In this document: positions 7,060 to 16,361 of the stretch, piece by piece | How positions within the stretch are numbered: position 1 is the stretch's first letter | How the letters are laid out: each line of letters opens with the position of its first letter | Source of the DNA: Cytobacillus luteolus | GTDB taxonomy: Bacteria; Bacillota; Bacilli; Bacillales; Bacillaceae_L | Assembly (NCBI RefSeq): GCF_017873715.1 | Contig: NZ_JAGGKM010000001.1 | Coordinates: 62,001-126,000, forward strand | Direction: 5' to 3' | Length of the DNA stretch: 64,000 nt | The notes under the pieces: generated by a model | The model's input: the letters and a program-made list of their open reading frames with translations, nothing else | Told to the model about the DNA's origin: nothing | The model's database searches: none | Program-made: the position numbers and the translations under genes

Positions 7060-8562
7060 ATGAAAAATGAAAAAATTGAGTCGAGGATTATAGAAAGAAT
7101 TGAGAGAGGTCAAGAAATATATAGTGACAATGACATAAATAGAATAAAGAGGAAATTTTTGTTAAAGAGATTAAGAATACTGATACTTTTTGATACAATT
7201 TTATTATTAAAAGGGGAGTTTTTATTAATATATTTTAAAGAACTAAGGAAACGATTTCTTGGTAATAAGAAAATAGAAATAAAAACCCCCTTTATTGAAC
7301 CGTTAAAAAAGAATTTTAGATTTTTTTGGATTCCAGTTACTATTTTTCTATTTTCGATTACTTTATATTTACTTAATATAAAACATTCTTTAGATATTTC
7401 TGAAATTGTCACTATAAAAAAACAATCAGATTTATTAACTTATCACTTTGGATTAACATCAGGATTATTGACTATAGTTGGGTTAATTTCCATCTTTGTT
7501 TCAATAAATAGTCAACATAATATTGAAAAGGGTCGAGAGTTATTATGGGAAATGTTATATACAACTGTCGATAAAGACAACCCTAAGTCTATATCTTCAA
7601 TTCTAATGAAGAAATCTTGGTTATATTATGAAATTATAAGTAAAGCAGAGAATTTAACTAAGCTTATTAGTAGGTTTGCAAGAGGTGCAATATTTATTGT
7701 TATAGTAATATGGACTGGATTAGTTATATTGCTATACTATAGTGAATTTGATAAATCAGAATATATAGTAATGTCCATTTCAACATTATTATCTATAATA
7801 ATTTTATTATTCTTCTTTTATATATTAGGAAAAATGAATAAAATACCGAGAGCTGGAGATATTCCTGAACCAAGGGATATACTTGATGCTAGTAAAAATA
7901 CGGGAATAAAAAACCTTATGATTCCGGCAACTGATGCTAAATTGATAATGATTTTTAAAGATGTTGGTAATCCAGAGTACTTGCGTGGTATAAATGACCT
8001 TTCTCCTGCTATTTATTGGTATACTCGCTTCCCTGTAGTTGGCTACGAAATTGAAGTGACAAACTTGAGGGGACTTGAAGATGATAAGCTAGTTTTTGAT
8101 TTAGATAATTTACAATACTTCCAAGTTAATAAGGCAAGTATTTTATCTGATAGACTACCACCTAATCCTTTTTGGGGTTCCTTTGGAATGCATGAACTCC
8201 TATTTAAAATGGAATATAACGATTCACCTGATTTATTGGAGGAAGAGGATGAAATTTTTAATGGAAAGTATAGGTTGCTTCAACTACCTAGAAATGTTAA
8301 CTTTATTGAATGTCAAATTAGAGTAAAATCCTTAAAAGAAAATAATTTTGAAAATGATTCAGTTTCTATTGAATATAAAATCTACATACCAGATGAATTT
8401 TTGCACCGAAATATACCAAATGATATAAAAGGTAATGATATTAATCCAATTGGGGTTTCACCTCAAAGTTGGAAATCAGCTCATTTTCCTAATGTTTTAG
8501 AAGTTAAAGATTGGACAAAAAAATATAATAATAAAACAAAAGCGTTTTATCTGAAAAAATAA
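7060..8562 (+). CDS. Four-helix membrane protein of unknown family, last gene of the retron unit
   Basis: A 500-residue protein not recognised. The first 80 residues are very basic and helical. Four hydrophobic segments follow at about 87-106, 130-149, 208-227 and 236-257, arranged as two hairpins separated by a 58-residue soluble loop. The last 240 residues are soluble with a beta-rich look (GYEIEVTNLRG, FIECQIRVKS, VSIEYKIYIPDEF) and no known catalytic motif. It starts 30 nt after the RT stop with GAGGTAAC before the ATG, has the same extreme AT content, and no terminator lies between. This suggests it belongs to the retron transcript, perhaps as a membrane effector, but it may be a separate cargo gene. 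Confidence 0.55.
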   Translation: MKNEKIESRIIERIERGQEIYSDNDINRIKRKFLLKRLRILILFDTILLLKGEFLLIYFKELRKRFLGNKKIEIKTPFIEPLKKNFRFFWIPVTIFLFSITLYLLNIKHSLDISEIVTIKKQSDLLTYHFGLTSGLLTIVGLISIFVSINSQHNIEKGRELLWEMLYTTVDKDNPKSISSILMKKSWLYYEIISKAENLTKLISRFARGAIFIVIVIWTGLVILLYYSEFDKSEYIVMSISTLLSIIILLFFFYILGKMNKIPRAGDIPEPRDILDASKNTGIKNLMIPATDAKLIMIFKDVGNPEYLRGINDLSPAIYWYTRFPVVGYEIEVTNLRGLEDDKLVFDLDNLQYFQVNKASILSDRLPPNPFWGSFGMHELLFKMEYNDSPDLLEEEDEIFNGKYRLLQLPRNVNFIECQIRVKSLKENNFENDSVSIEYKIYIPDEFLHRNIPNDIKGNDINPIGVSPQSWKSAHFPNVLEVKDWTKKYNNKTKAFYLKK

Positions 8563-8834
8563 TTATTTAATGTGCTAGGCTCACTAGCGTCCCAAGTATT
8601 GTCACATACACGCTAGACATGGCGTTGTACGGAAACAATATAACGAATGAAATTACCACGGTTTTTAAATAAGCTCACAAGCTTTGATTATTCAATGTTT
8701 GTAGGAAAAATTTTTTCGGAAATTGAAGGATTACTTTTATCTTGGTCTACACCGAGGGTGAGACTTTTTGAAAAAGAAGATCATAGTTCGAGAGATTGAT
8801 TCTTCTGAGCTATTGTTAACAAAAAAAATAGATC
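8563..8834. other. Non-coding stretch after the retron unit
   Basis: No supported gene. It contains a CTAGCGT/ACGCTAG hairpin (8584-8590 with 8610-8616), not followed by a T-run. No attachment site or direct repeat was recognised that would mark an island border. Confidence 0.4.
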
Positions 8835-8870
8835 GACCAATGTTCACATAACAAGAACATTGGTCTTTTT
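8835..8870 (+). terminator. Rho-independent terminator
   Basis: A perfect 11-bp stem, GACCAATGTTC (8835-8845) with GAACATTGGTC (8855-8865), followed by TTTTT. A closely similar terminator with an ACCAATGT stem occurs at 57353. It probably ends the retron transcript, although it is 270 nt past the last stop codon. Confidence 0.75.
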
Positions 8871-8921
8871 ATTAGATCTTTCAAAGAAGTGACTAGACAC
8901 ATTTCTATGTGTATTTATAAA

Positions 8922-9897
8922 TCACCGAACAATCTCAAAAACAATCCCCCTATTTTAATCCGCCACCTTCATAGACCCATAAACCCTAAATAAAGTCTAC
9001 TCTAATTCATATCAGCACCCAAACTAACAAAATAAGCAAATTGATCCCAAAAATCATAACCAGTTTCAATAATGCCATAATCATTTGTATAGAATCTGGT
9101 CTAAACCTAGTATAAGCCAAAACCCCTTTATCAGAAGGTTTATCTGTCCGGTTAAGATCAGTAAACACAACACTTCCCGTTAAAGCTGGTATCTCGTTCC
9201 CAACATAGGCCTGCACTTCAATAAGTGCAGTTCCCTCGAACTTATCTGGTCGTAATCTAGATGATAATATCTTGCCAAAGGCGGAAATAGCTGAGAGTTT
9301 AATAGCTTCATTGTAAAAAGCAATGGTTTTCTCATCTAAATTGGAATCGTCAGCACAGTCCCCAAGTAACGGAGTAGGCAAATCCCCTTCCCATGCTCTC
9401 CAGCCTAGGTTAATCAAACCATGTTGTTCAAGTTCAATGTTTCGTAATGAAGCTTGAACAAGTTGAGTAACAGATATTGGTTTATAATGAACGAATGAAA
9501 AAAAGGATTCTATCAATTCCTGTCCGACATTTCCGACATATTTTATAAACTGATTATAGTACCTTTGATATGAAATCCCTGGTATATTCCGAACTCCTTT
9601 GACAATGACTGTCAGTGTTTCTTGGATAGGAATATGAAGTTCATTGAAACGTGTGACTACGGGTGTATCATAGAAAGGTGAATTTTTAGTAACATCAATT
9701 TCGATTATCTTTCCGGGGATTCCCATATCATCCTGAGCAAAATTTAGGGGATCAAAGCCTGAACCACCATCTCCATTTGAGATGGATGCCTGGTACTGCT
9801 CGAAAATTTTTTTCATAAAATGTTTCACAATAATATTCAAACACCAGTAACCCATATGATTTGGCTTACTGTTTTTTTTCATATATTTGAGTACCAA
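8922..9897 (-). pseudogene. Decayed copy of the sugar-dehydrogenase-like gene at 26.1-27.5 kb
   Basis: Reading leftward from about 9777 (GDGGSGFDP) the translation follows the intact protein at 26127-27536 almost residue for residue (DVTKN, PIQETLTVIVKGV, GRxNIPG-type segments, NEIPALTGSVVFTDL). The copy lacks the first third of the gene, has replaced or lost the loop corresponding to PPLTSYYHQDPR, and its frame is broken near 9000. The C-terminal end survives in another frame and stops at 8922-8924. An open frame remains over 9007-9897 with an unrelated N-terminus. It is non-functional as a dehydrogenase. The two copies lie 17 kb apart in the same orientation. Confidence 0.85.
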
Positions 9898-10107
9898 GGG
9901 GACGGTTCCAGCTACGGTTATTAATAAGTTTGAACTATAGAAACTGGCCCCATGTTTCCTCTCCTTTTAGTAACATTGCTGAATAGCTGGTGAAGATGTT
10001 AGAAGAGAGCTCCAAAAAAAAATTTTTATCTTATTCCCTTCCCCAGCAGTATTTTTGAAATTTTAGGAGAATATATACTAGTAGACTAGTAATAGGGAGT
10101 GGTATAG

Positions 10108-11922
10108 ATGGCAACGAAAAGTGTGAGACAATATCGTATTGAGGAGCTATTAAATTCAGAATCGGTTGTTTATAATTCAATTTCTTATGATGGAAGCAGA
10201 GTTTTGTATTCTAGTGATAAAAGTGGTGTGTTTAATGCGTACTCGGTTCCGACTACCGGTGGAATGCCTATTGCTTTAACAGATTCAACGGATGATGCCG
10301 TTCATGCTATTTCTTATTTTCCACATGATAACCGTTTTCTTTATCTGCAGGATAAGGGTGGAAATGAGATTCTACATATTTTTGTTCGAGAGGAAAATGG
10401 TGCCTCTAAAGAGCTGACTGTTGATGAAAAGGAGCGCGCTGAATTTTACTGCTGGGCACAGGATGGTAAAAGCTTTTTCTACGGCTCTAATAAAAGAGAT
10501 CCTAGATTTAATGATGTCTATGAAATGGACATCGAAACCTATCAATCTACTTTATTGTTTGAAAACACAGAGGGTTATAATTTCGGAGCAATCTCGCCAA
10601 ATAAAAACTACTTAGCATTTGCCAAGGTTTCTAATGCAAACAACTCGGACCTTTATGTGTTCAATCGTGAAACGAATGAAATGAGCCATCTTTGTGAGCA
10701 TGAGGGAGATTGTCATTACTATGCTGAGGCCTTTAACTCTACTTCCACTCATTTGTATTTCCGAACAGATGAAAGCTCAGAGTTTTTGGAGCTGAAACGG
10801 ATAGAGCTTGCGACGAACGATGTGGAACTTGTAGCAAGTGAGTCATGGGATATTACCAATGCATTTTTCTCTAAAAATGGACGTTACCTACTTTACAAGA
10901 TTAATAACGATTCTAAAACAGAAGTGAAAGTAATAGAAGTTCAAAACGGTGAGGCTCTTTCTATTAACGGGCTTCCTGAAGGGCAGATTACAGAAGTATC
11001 GGTTTCTAGTGATGAATCGATGATTAGTTTAAGCATTAACAGCTCCACTTCACCGAAAAATATTTACCTGTATGAAGTGGCAACTGCAAACGTCACGAAA
11101 CTAACGGATACGTTACACCCTGATGTACTGGAAGAGGATTTAGTCAAAGCAGAAATCGTTCGTTTTAAATCCTTTGATAACCTAGAAATTCCAGCTATTA
11201 TGTATCTTCCACATCAAGCGGCAACGGAAAAGGTACCAGCTCTTGTTTGGGTACACGGTGGGCCAGGTGGACAATCAACAGTAGATTACAACCCTATGCT
11301 TCAATACTTAGTAAACCACGGATATGCCGTGTTAGCCGTCAATAATAGAGGAAGCTCGGGCTATGGGAAAACCTTCTTCAAAGCAGCTGACTTGAAGCAT
11401 GGGGAAGTAGATTTAGCTGATTGTGTGGAAGGGAAAAATTTCTTACAATCGATCGATTCTATTGACCCAGATAAGATTGGTATCATCGGAGGAAGCTATG
11501 GTGGCTATATGGTACTAGCAGCACTAGCCTTCCGCCAAGAGGAGTTTAAAGTGGGAGTCGATATTTTCGGTGTAACAAATTGGGAGAGAACGCTGAAGAG
11601 TATTCCAACGTGGTGGGAATCCATGAGAGACGCCCTTTACCAGAAGCTAGGCAATCCATATGAGCAGGTAGAATATATCCGCAGTATATCACCACTTTTC
11701 CATGCAGACAAAATCAACAAGCCCGTCATTGTCTTGCAAGGAGCAAACGACCCACGTGTCCTGCAGGTAGAATCCGATGAGATGGTCGATGAACTTCGCA
11801 AAAACAACGTTCCAACTGAATATATCGTCTTCCCTGATGAAGGCCATGGCTTTTCCAAGAAAGAAAACCGAATTACAGGATATCGGGCGATTTTAGAGTT
11901 TTTAGATGAGTATTTGAAGTAA
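10108..11922 (+). CDS. S9 family (prolyl oligopeptidase-type) serine peptidase
   Basis: A 604-residue cytoplasmic protein. Residues 1-350 are a WD40/beta-propeller-like region with repeated YSSDKSG and SPNKNYLAF-type blades. The last 250 residues are an alpha/beta-hydrolase domain. HGGPGGQ forms the oxyanion region, GGSYGGYM near residue 461 holds the nucleophilic Ser, GANDPR near 546 the Asp and DEGHGF near 575 the His. Members hydrolyse oligopeptides, dipeptides or acylated amino acids (dipeptidyl-peptidase IV / acylaminoacyl-peptidase types). It is a single-gene unit with GGGAGTGG upstream and a terminator at 11999. The 3' half of the gene plus the terminator is duplicated in decayed form at 52556-53246. 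Confidence 0.9.
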   Translation: MATKSVRQYRIEELLNSESVVYNSISYDGSRVLYSSDKSGVFNAYSVPTTGGMPIALTDSTDDAVHAISYFPHDNRFLYLQDKGGNEILHIFVREENGASKELTVDEKERAEFYCWAQDGKSFFYGSNKRDPRFNDVYEMDIETYQSTLLFENTEGYNFGAISPNKNYLAFAKVSNANNSDLYVFNRETNEMSHLCEHEGDCHYYAEAFNSTSTHLYFRTDESSEFLELKRIELATNDVELVASESWDITNAFFSKNGRYLLYKINNDSKTEVKVIEVQNGEALSINGLPEGQITEVSVSSDESMISLSINSSTSPKNIYLYEVATANVTKLTDTLHPDVLEEDLVKAEIVRFKSFDNLEIPAIMYLPHQAATEKVPALVWVHGGPGGQSTVDYNPMLQYLVNHGYAVLAVNNRGSSGYGKTFFKAADLKHGEVDLADCVEGKNFLQSIDSIDPDKIGIIGGSYGGYMVLAALAFRQEEFKVGVDIFGVTNWERTLKSIPTWWESMRDALYQKLGNPYEQVEYIRSISPLFHADKINKPVIVLQGANDPRVLQVESDEMVDELRKNNVPTEYIVFPDEGHGFSKKENRITGYRAILEFLDEYLK

Positions 11923-11998
11923 AAAAGGCCTCCAGTAAAGTGAAAACAGATTATTCTGGAGTACCAAGTCGTAATTCACAACACAAATACGTAGTAAA

Positions 11999-12036
11999 AA
12001 GCATGGTGATTAGCAAATAAATCATCATGCTTTTTC
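11999..12036 (+). terminator. Rho-independent terminator after S9 peptidase
   Basis: AAGCATG-TGAT pairs with ATCA-CATGCTT around a 12-base loop, followed by TTTTTCG. The same hairpin is duplicated at 53209-53246. Confidence 0.8.
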
Positions 12037-12213
12037 GTTCCCAATATGATCTGTGAAAATTTAAAGTAGTTATAAATGGAAGTATGAGATTAATTAAAAG
12101 TGTTACTCAATATTGTGTCGTAGTTGACTTTTTATTGTGCAGCAAAGATCCTCAATTATTGAAGCCCGCCTTTGTGAAAAACAAATGTTGAAATCTAACT
12201 ACTTTAACGTTGT

Positions 12214-12771
12214 TCACCCTTTAAATAACCTTCTAAAATTCTTCAATGGAAGTCCTATATATAGATCTTTATATGGACATACTGGAGTGATTGTGGTGTA
12301 ATCAATCGTACTTTCATCAAACACCAATGCGTGATTTTCCCAAAAAAGTAAAGACTCGATGAGCTCTCGTTTTGTTAGAATGTTAGGATCTTCAGGTTCT
12401 TTATAAGCCCCAGTGCCGGGAAACATCGTGACTAATAAGTATCGGTTGTTGTTATTTCTACTTCTGCTAAGGATTACAACAAAGGAATTGGTTATGCTAC
12501 CCTTTCTATTCTTAACAAACCTAGTATATATATTTCTCTCTTTTCGCTTAGCGTAGACGATTTCTGAGTTCTCATCCGTGTTTATCAATGATGAAATGCC
12601 AATGGGTTCGGGTGAATTTATAATGAGTTTCTCAGATTGTTTTGAAAGGTGATTGAAATAGCCTTCTTGCTCATAACTCTCTAGTATTTCTTGCCAATCA
12701 AATAAAAAATCGTTCTGATGAACTTTCATATGTATTTTACTTCTATTAGAAATAATTATTTTCTTTTTCAT
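12214..12771 (-). CDS. Hypothetical protein, 185 residues
   Basis: Not recognised. The protein is soluble and basic at both ends. It has a central region FVVILSRSRNNNNRYLLVTMFPG followed by EPEDP and ends in PLKNFRRLFKG. The strand-rich YLLVTMFPG segment looks like the core of small nuclease or toxin folds, but no catalytic set can be assigned. It stands alone: upstream (right) is a repeat-rich gap and downstream (left) is the S9 peptidase terminator in the opposite direction. AAGGAG precedes the start at a usable distance. Function is unknown. Confidence 0.6.
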   Translation of the reverse strand: MKKKIIISNRSKIHMKVHQNDFLFDWQEILESYEQEGYFNHLSKQSEKLIINSPEPIGISSLINTDENSEIVYAKRKERNIYTRFVKNRKGSITNSFVVILSRSRNNNNRYLLVTMFPGTGAYKEPEDPNILTKRELIESLLFWENHALVFDESTIDYTTITPVCPYKDLYIGLPLKNFRRLFKG

Positions 12772-12918
12772 TATCCATTTAACTCCTTTTTAGGATAATA
12801 GCTGTTTATATAGTTGTATATTAATTTCTTACGTATTTTTTTATTTATACCAAATTTATCATTTGAGGTTTATAGTTAAATGATTAGTACAGCGATACTG
12901 TTTAAAATTTATCTTTTT

Positions 12919-12948
12919 GAGACGATTACGTTCATGTGATCGTCTTTT
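12919..12948. terminator. Hairpin with T-run
   Basis: GAGACGAT and ATCGTCTTTT form a stem around a 12-base loop. A sister hairpin with the same GAGACGATTACGTT left side ends the gene at 39479-40027. No gene on the plus strand lies directly upstream here, so this is probably a displaced copy. Confidence 0.4.
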
Positions 12949-12961
12949 GGTGCAGGAAAAT

Positions 12962-13021
12962 GGGGACGGACCTCATGTTTCTTTCATTTCGCTAAATGAA
13001 GTAAACACTAGATCCGTCCCC
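12962..13021. repeat. REP-like palindrome, copy 1
   Basis: The element starts GGGGACGGACCTCATG, has a central TTTCGCTAAATGAA turn and ends GATCCGTCCCC, so its two halves pair imperfectly over about 60 nt. Four further copies are at 27622, 30328, 43680 and 44889. Confidence 0.85.
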
Positions 13022-13085
13022 TAGTTTTAAGGCCAATGTCTCATAACAAAAGCATTGGTATTTCTGTGTAACTCGCTCCTACACC

Positions 13086-14291
13086 TTAAGGCGTCCACTC
13101 ATTACTCACAACCCCAACAAGCTCCCAAATCCCTTGATCGTTAAGTTCAAATACAAGGTACACACTTTTCCAATCTTCATATCTACTTTCTTTATAAAAC
13201 TCGACGATTTTTGACTCTGGAAATGCTGCTTTTATTTGTTTATTTAAGTCACTGCGTTGTGTTTGTGAGTCAAAAAGTTCGTTATTTGGGTTGAGGAATG
13301 TATCTGGTTTTAGGAATCGATCCATATAGCCCTTTGGTGTATATCGTAAGTCCGTATTGGCTTCACCGTAGCCCCATAAATACTCGGTGTCATGTTCTAG
13401 CAGTGTTTTGACTTGATTTTTTTCGAAAATAGCTGAAAATTCATCTAGGTAGTAATGTAGTGATAAGGTTAGACCTTTTTCCGAATGAACGTAGTTTGAT
13501 AGTAAATCCATATTCCGGTTGTGAAGGGCATGGTATATTTCTCTTGCTTTAGTTTCAATGCTTACTTGTTCTTCTAGCTCTTTTGATTCAATGTCGGTTA
13601 AAATCCATTTACCGTCGTTCATTTTAGCATGGTAGGTCATTTCAACATGGCCGATCAACTCGTTATTACGTTCTTGGATGATCGTGTAATGCTCCTTGTT
13701 AACTTCTTCAATGGAGAAATCAGTGTCTTCAGCTAACCAGGTAGGTGCATCCATGGCACGCATGAATAGTTCACCATTCGTTTCTTGAATATACGCTTCG
13801 ATCAACCAATCTACTAAATCCATAGACATAGCCTTAGCCAAATGAGTTTCGATCTCCCTTATCGTTTGAAAGTTAGTGATTTTTCCTTCTGTGTTTGTTT
13901 CAATTTCTTGAAATGCACTTTTATAATTTTGCATAACCTGTTTCGCTGTTTCCTTAGAAAACTCTATAGCCTCTTGGTCTTGATTGTCCTTCTGTTTATC
14001 CTCATTGGTTGTTGGAGTTTGCTCTACATTTGGCTCTACATCTCCAGCTTGGTTTCCACTATTCAATACAATGTTTACACCTAAAAATCCAATTAACACG
14101 ATGGCTGCTGCTGATGCAACTCCAACTTGTATCTTTTTCATCAGTAATCTACCCCTTTCTGGTTGTTGTATTTCTACATCACTTAGGGCATCCATAATTT
14201 GTTTATGCAAATGATCTTGTGTGGATTTACTCATGCTATGAGTTGGTAATTCACTAAGCTTTTCCTGTACATTTTTTTGATTATCCTTCAT
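13086..14291 (-). CDS. Membrane-anchored anti-sigma-factor-like protein
   Basis: A 401-residue protein. A 52-residue cytoplasmic N-terminus precedes one transmembrane helix (about 53-73, VGVASAAAIVLIGFLGVNIV), then an acidic linker and a large extracytoplasmic domain of about 300 residues. The ATG at 14291 overlaps the stop codon of the sigma-factor gene as ATGA, with GGAGGA directly upstream, so the two are translationally coupled. This layout is the standard one for ECF sigma/anti-sigma pairs: the short cytoplasmic part would bind the sigma factor and the outer domain would sense an envelope signal. No zinc-binding HxxxCxxC motif is visible. Longer in-frame starts further upstream would lie inside the sigma gene and are less likely. 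Confidence 0.75.
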   Translation of the reverse strand: MKDNQKNVQEKLSELPTHSMSKSTQDHLHKQIMDALSDVEIQQPERGRLLMKKIQVGVASAAAIVLIGFLGVNIVLNSGNQAGDVEPNVEQTPTTNEDKQKDNQDQEAIEFSKETAKQVMQNYKSAFQEIETNTEGKITNFQTIREIETHLAKAMSMDLVDWLIEAYIQETNGELFMRAMDAPTWLAEDTDFSIEEVNKEHYTIIQERNNELIGHVEMTYHAKMNDGKWILTDIESKELEEQVSIETKAREIYHALHNRNMDLLSNYVHSEKGLTLSLHYYLDEFSAIFEKNQVKTLLEHDTEYLWGYGEANTDLRYTPKGYMDRFLKPDTFLNPNNELFDSQTQRSDLNKQIKAAFPESKIVEFYKESRYEDWKSVYLVFELNDQGIWELVGVVSNEWTP

Positions 14292-14806
14292 ATGAGATCC
14301 TCCTGCTTTATTTGAAGCCGCAATGACTTTAGTGCACGGTGATAGTTTGTGCGTACCTCTGTTTCTTTGCAACCTAATATTTGAGCCGTTTCCTTAACGG
14401 ATAATTCTTGTATGCCCCTTAAGATCACAACTTCTCGATATTTCTTCTTCAGTTTAGAAATCGATAGGTAAAGCTCTTTCTGTTCTTCATTTTTAAGGAG
14501 GATATGCTCGGGTGTCATGATTGGTTGCTGGTCTCCAAAATGCTCATCATAGGATGTGCTGTTATTGCTAATCTGGGTTTCTTTCTTTCTCGACTCGTCG
14601 ATGGCTGTATTTCGTGCAATAGTAAAGAGCCAAGTCTTTGGTGAAGCCTGTTTTTTATATGAGCTAAGGCCTTTCCCAGCCTTAATAAACACTTCTTGTA
14701 CGAGATCTTCCACATCTGTTGTACCAGTGTAGTAAACCAAAAAGCTGTACACATCATTGCTGTATAAGTAAAACCACTCTGAAATAATCTCTTTAACATT
14801 TGTCAT
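14288..14806 (-). CDS. ECF-type RNA polymerase sigma factor
   Basis: A 172-residue sigma-70 family protein. Region 2 is visible as DVEDLVQEVFIKAGKGL and SPKTWLFTIARNTAIDE (residues 30-75). Region 4 is a helix-turn-helix LSVKETAQILGCKETEVRTNYHRALKSLR near the C-terminus. There is no region 1 or 3, which defines ECF members. It directs RNA polymerase to TGWMAC-N16-CGTMTA-type promoters in Bacillaceae; one such site lies upstream of this gene at 14844-14871, so autoregulation is likely. It is followed by the coupled anti-sigma-like gene. Confidence 0.92.
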   Translation of the reverse strand: MTNVKEIISEWFYLYSNDVYSFLVYYTGTTDVEDLVQEVFIKAGKGLSSYKKQASPKTWLFTIARNTAIDESRKKETQISNNSTSYDEHFGDQQPIMTPEHILLKNEEQKELYLSISKLKKKYREVVILRGIQELSVKETAQILGCKETEVRTNYHRALKSLRLQIKQEDLI

Positions 14807-14843
14807 AAAGGTAGGGTACCCCCGTAATTTGAATTCACCTAAT

Positions 14844-14871
14844 TAGACGGGTGAAATTTAGTTTTGTGTCA
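14844..14871 (-). promoter_or_regulatory. ECF-type promoter of the sigma/anti-sigma operon
   Basis: On the minus strand TGACAC (14871-14866) is followed after exactly 16 nt by CGTCTA (14849-14844). The spacing and CGTCTA match known Bacillus ECF promoters. Similar sites precede the genes at 16582 and 41021. Confidence 0.6.
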
Positions 14872-14999
14872 ACTTCAATAAAAAAAGGCCACTCAAAGTT
14901 GTAAAAACTTGAGAAGCCACTTTTTTCTCGTGCCAAGGGGATCGATTCTGGTGGGATAACTCAATAGAAAGTGTACCGCTGGAATGGCCCTTATGGTTG

Positions 15000-16007
15000 T
15001 TACATTCGTGCTTTACGAAAAGTGTCGTAAATTTCAATAGCAATGGTTACAACAAACGTGATTATCATGCTCCACCAAATCCACTTTATTGTATTTTCTA
15101 CTGAGATGGCATTTGTTTCGATGATATCCGCAAAATAAGGAATAATTTCTGAGTTATATAGATTTGGATTACTTGCAATGATGAAAAAAGTAAATATACT
15201 AGCAACGTGAATGATCGCATTTAGCCATGCAACTGAGTAAGTCCATTGTCCAACTTTTAATTTATACAAGATTAAACCTATTTCTAAAGCAATAAAAGCT
15301 ACAATAATTGGCCAATAGGAGAGGAGGACTTCCTGGTTTAATATAGGCATAATAAATTGCAAGCCATCACCATTGATAGATTGATATATTCCTACAAGAT
15401 GATCTGCATTAAAATAAACGAGTGCCCATAGGACTATCCAAATAAAACTGAATATGATTTCTCCTTTGGATATTAACTTTTTCCTAGGGATAATAATGAT
15501 ATTCTTTAAGTCTCTAGGTGACCACGACACACCATTTTTGGTCAACGGTAGATCTGTTTTGGATAATCCAACTCTTTCAATCACAATAAAGACAATGGTA
15601 ACCCAAAAGAAAAGCTGTATTAGAGTCATTAGTATACTAGGGACAATGTTGGCGAAAGTTCCAATCATAACATCCAGTATTGCCTGTTCACCAGTAAACC
15701 GTACAATGCTTTCAACAACATGCACTAAAATGGTGACCAAAATGGCCCATGGAATAATTCGTTTTATAGTGTGAATATATGCGTCATATACTTTTGGACC
15801 AATCAAATAATTTGGGGTTTCCCGATAGCTTGCGGCAAGTACCGCAGGGTTTCCTAACTTTTCTAACTGCTCGATCACATTTTCTTCCGTATACTTTTCC
15901 GGAAGCATATCTTCAATGGTAGATCTAAGCTCCATTGCGATATCCTCTCGAGTTTTTTCCGGAAGCCTCCTTGTAACCTCATAAATATAAGTGTCAATTA
16001 GATTCAT
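15000..16007 (-). CDS. PadR-associated membrane protein with HAAS-like N-terminus
   Basis: A 335-residue protein. The first 75 residues (DTYIYEVTRRLPEKTREDIAMELRSTIEDML) are the soluble helical segment typical of HAAS/permease-prefix proteins that follow PadR regulators. About six hydrophobic segments follow, starting with IIPWAILVTILVHVV. The start was placed at the ATG at 16007, which has GGAAGGAG 8 nt upstream and overlaps the PadR gene by 14 nt; an upstream ATG at 16043 lies deeper in the PadR gene and lacks a site. In other Bacillaceae this pair controls envelope-stress or transport responses. The role here is unknown. Confidence 0.75.
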   Translation of the reverse strand: MNLIDTYIYEVTRRLPEKTREDIAMELRSTIEDMLPEKYTEENVIEQLEKLGNPAVLAASYRETPNYLIGPKVYDAYIHTIKRIIPWAILVTILVHVVESIVRFTGEQAILDVMIGTFANIVPSILMTLIQLFFWVTIVFIVIERVGLSKTDLPLTKNGVSWSPRDLKNIIIIPRKKLISKGEIIFSFIWIVLWALVYFNADHLVGIYQSINGDGLQFIMPILNQEVLLSYWPIIVAFIALEIGLILYKLKVGQWTYSVAWLNAIIHVASIFTFFIIASNPNLYNSEIIPYFADIIETNAISVENTIKWIWWSMIITFVVTIAIEIYDTFRKARM

Positions 16008-16341
16008 TATTGACGTCTCCTTCCAGTAAGGACTGTAATTCATGTGTCATCTTTTTCCATTCAGTTTTTAATTGCTCATATACTTCCAAACCATATTCAC
16101 TTAATACATAATATTTTCTTGGCCTGCTCTCTGAAGTGTCCCAACTACTCGTCACGAGTTCTTGTTTTTCTAAACGGCGTAACAGGGGATATAAAGTACT
16201 TTGATCAATCGTAACGCTAGCTTTTTCAAGAAGTTGAACTAATGAATATCCGTATTGAGGAGTTCGTAACTGACTTAAAACAGCTAGGGTTAATGTTCCT
16301 CTTCTAAGTTCTGTCATGTATGAATCCAACATAGAACCCAT
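15994..16341 (-). CDS. PadR family transcriptional regulator
   Basis: A 115-residue winged-helix protein. RRGTLTLAVLSQL...YGYSLVQLLE and TLYPLLRRLEKQELV are the PadR signature, followed by a wing with RKYYVLSEYG and a short C-terminal dimerisation helix. PadR proteins repress their own operon and are relieved by ligand. The divergent AT-rich dyad at 16362-16385 upstream is a plausible operator. It is coupled to the membrane protein gene at 16007. Confidence 0.9.
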   Translation of the reverse strand: MGSMLDSYMTELRRGTLTLAVLSQLRTPQYGYSLVQLLEKASVTIDQSTLYPLLRRLEKQELVTSSWDTSESRPRKYYVLSEYGLEVYEQLKTEWKKMTHELQSLLEGDVNNESN

Positions 16342-16361
16342 TGCGTATCACCTCATTTTTA

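Noticed and set aside
9007-9897. A functional 296-residue sugar dehydrogenase
   Set aside because: It is 5'-truncated, lost internal segments and its true C-terminus lies in another frame, compared with the intact copy at 26127.
13842-14214. Three overlapping plus-strand open frames of 62-80 codons
   Set aside because: They are opposite the anti-sigma-like gene and are hydrophobic only because of its codon pattern.
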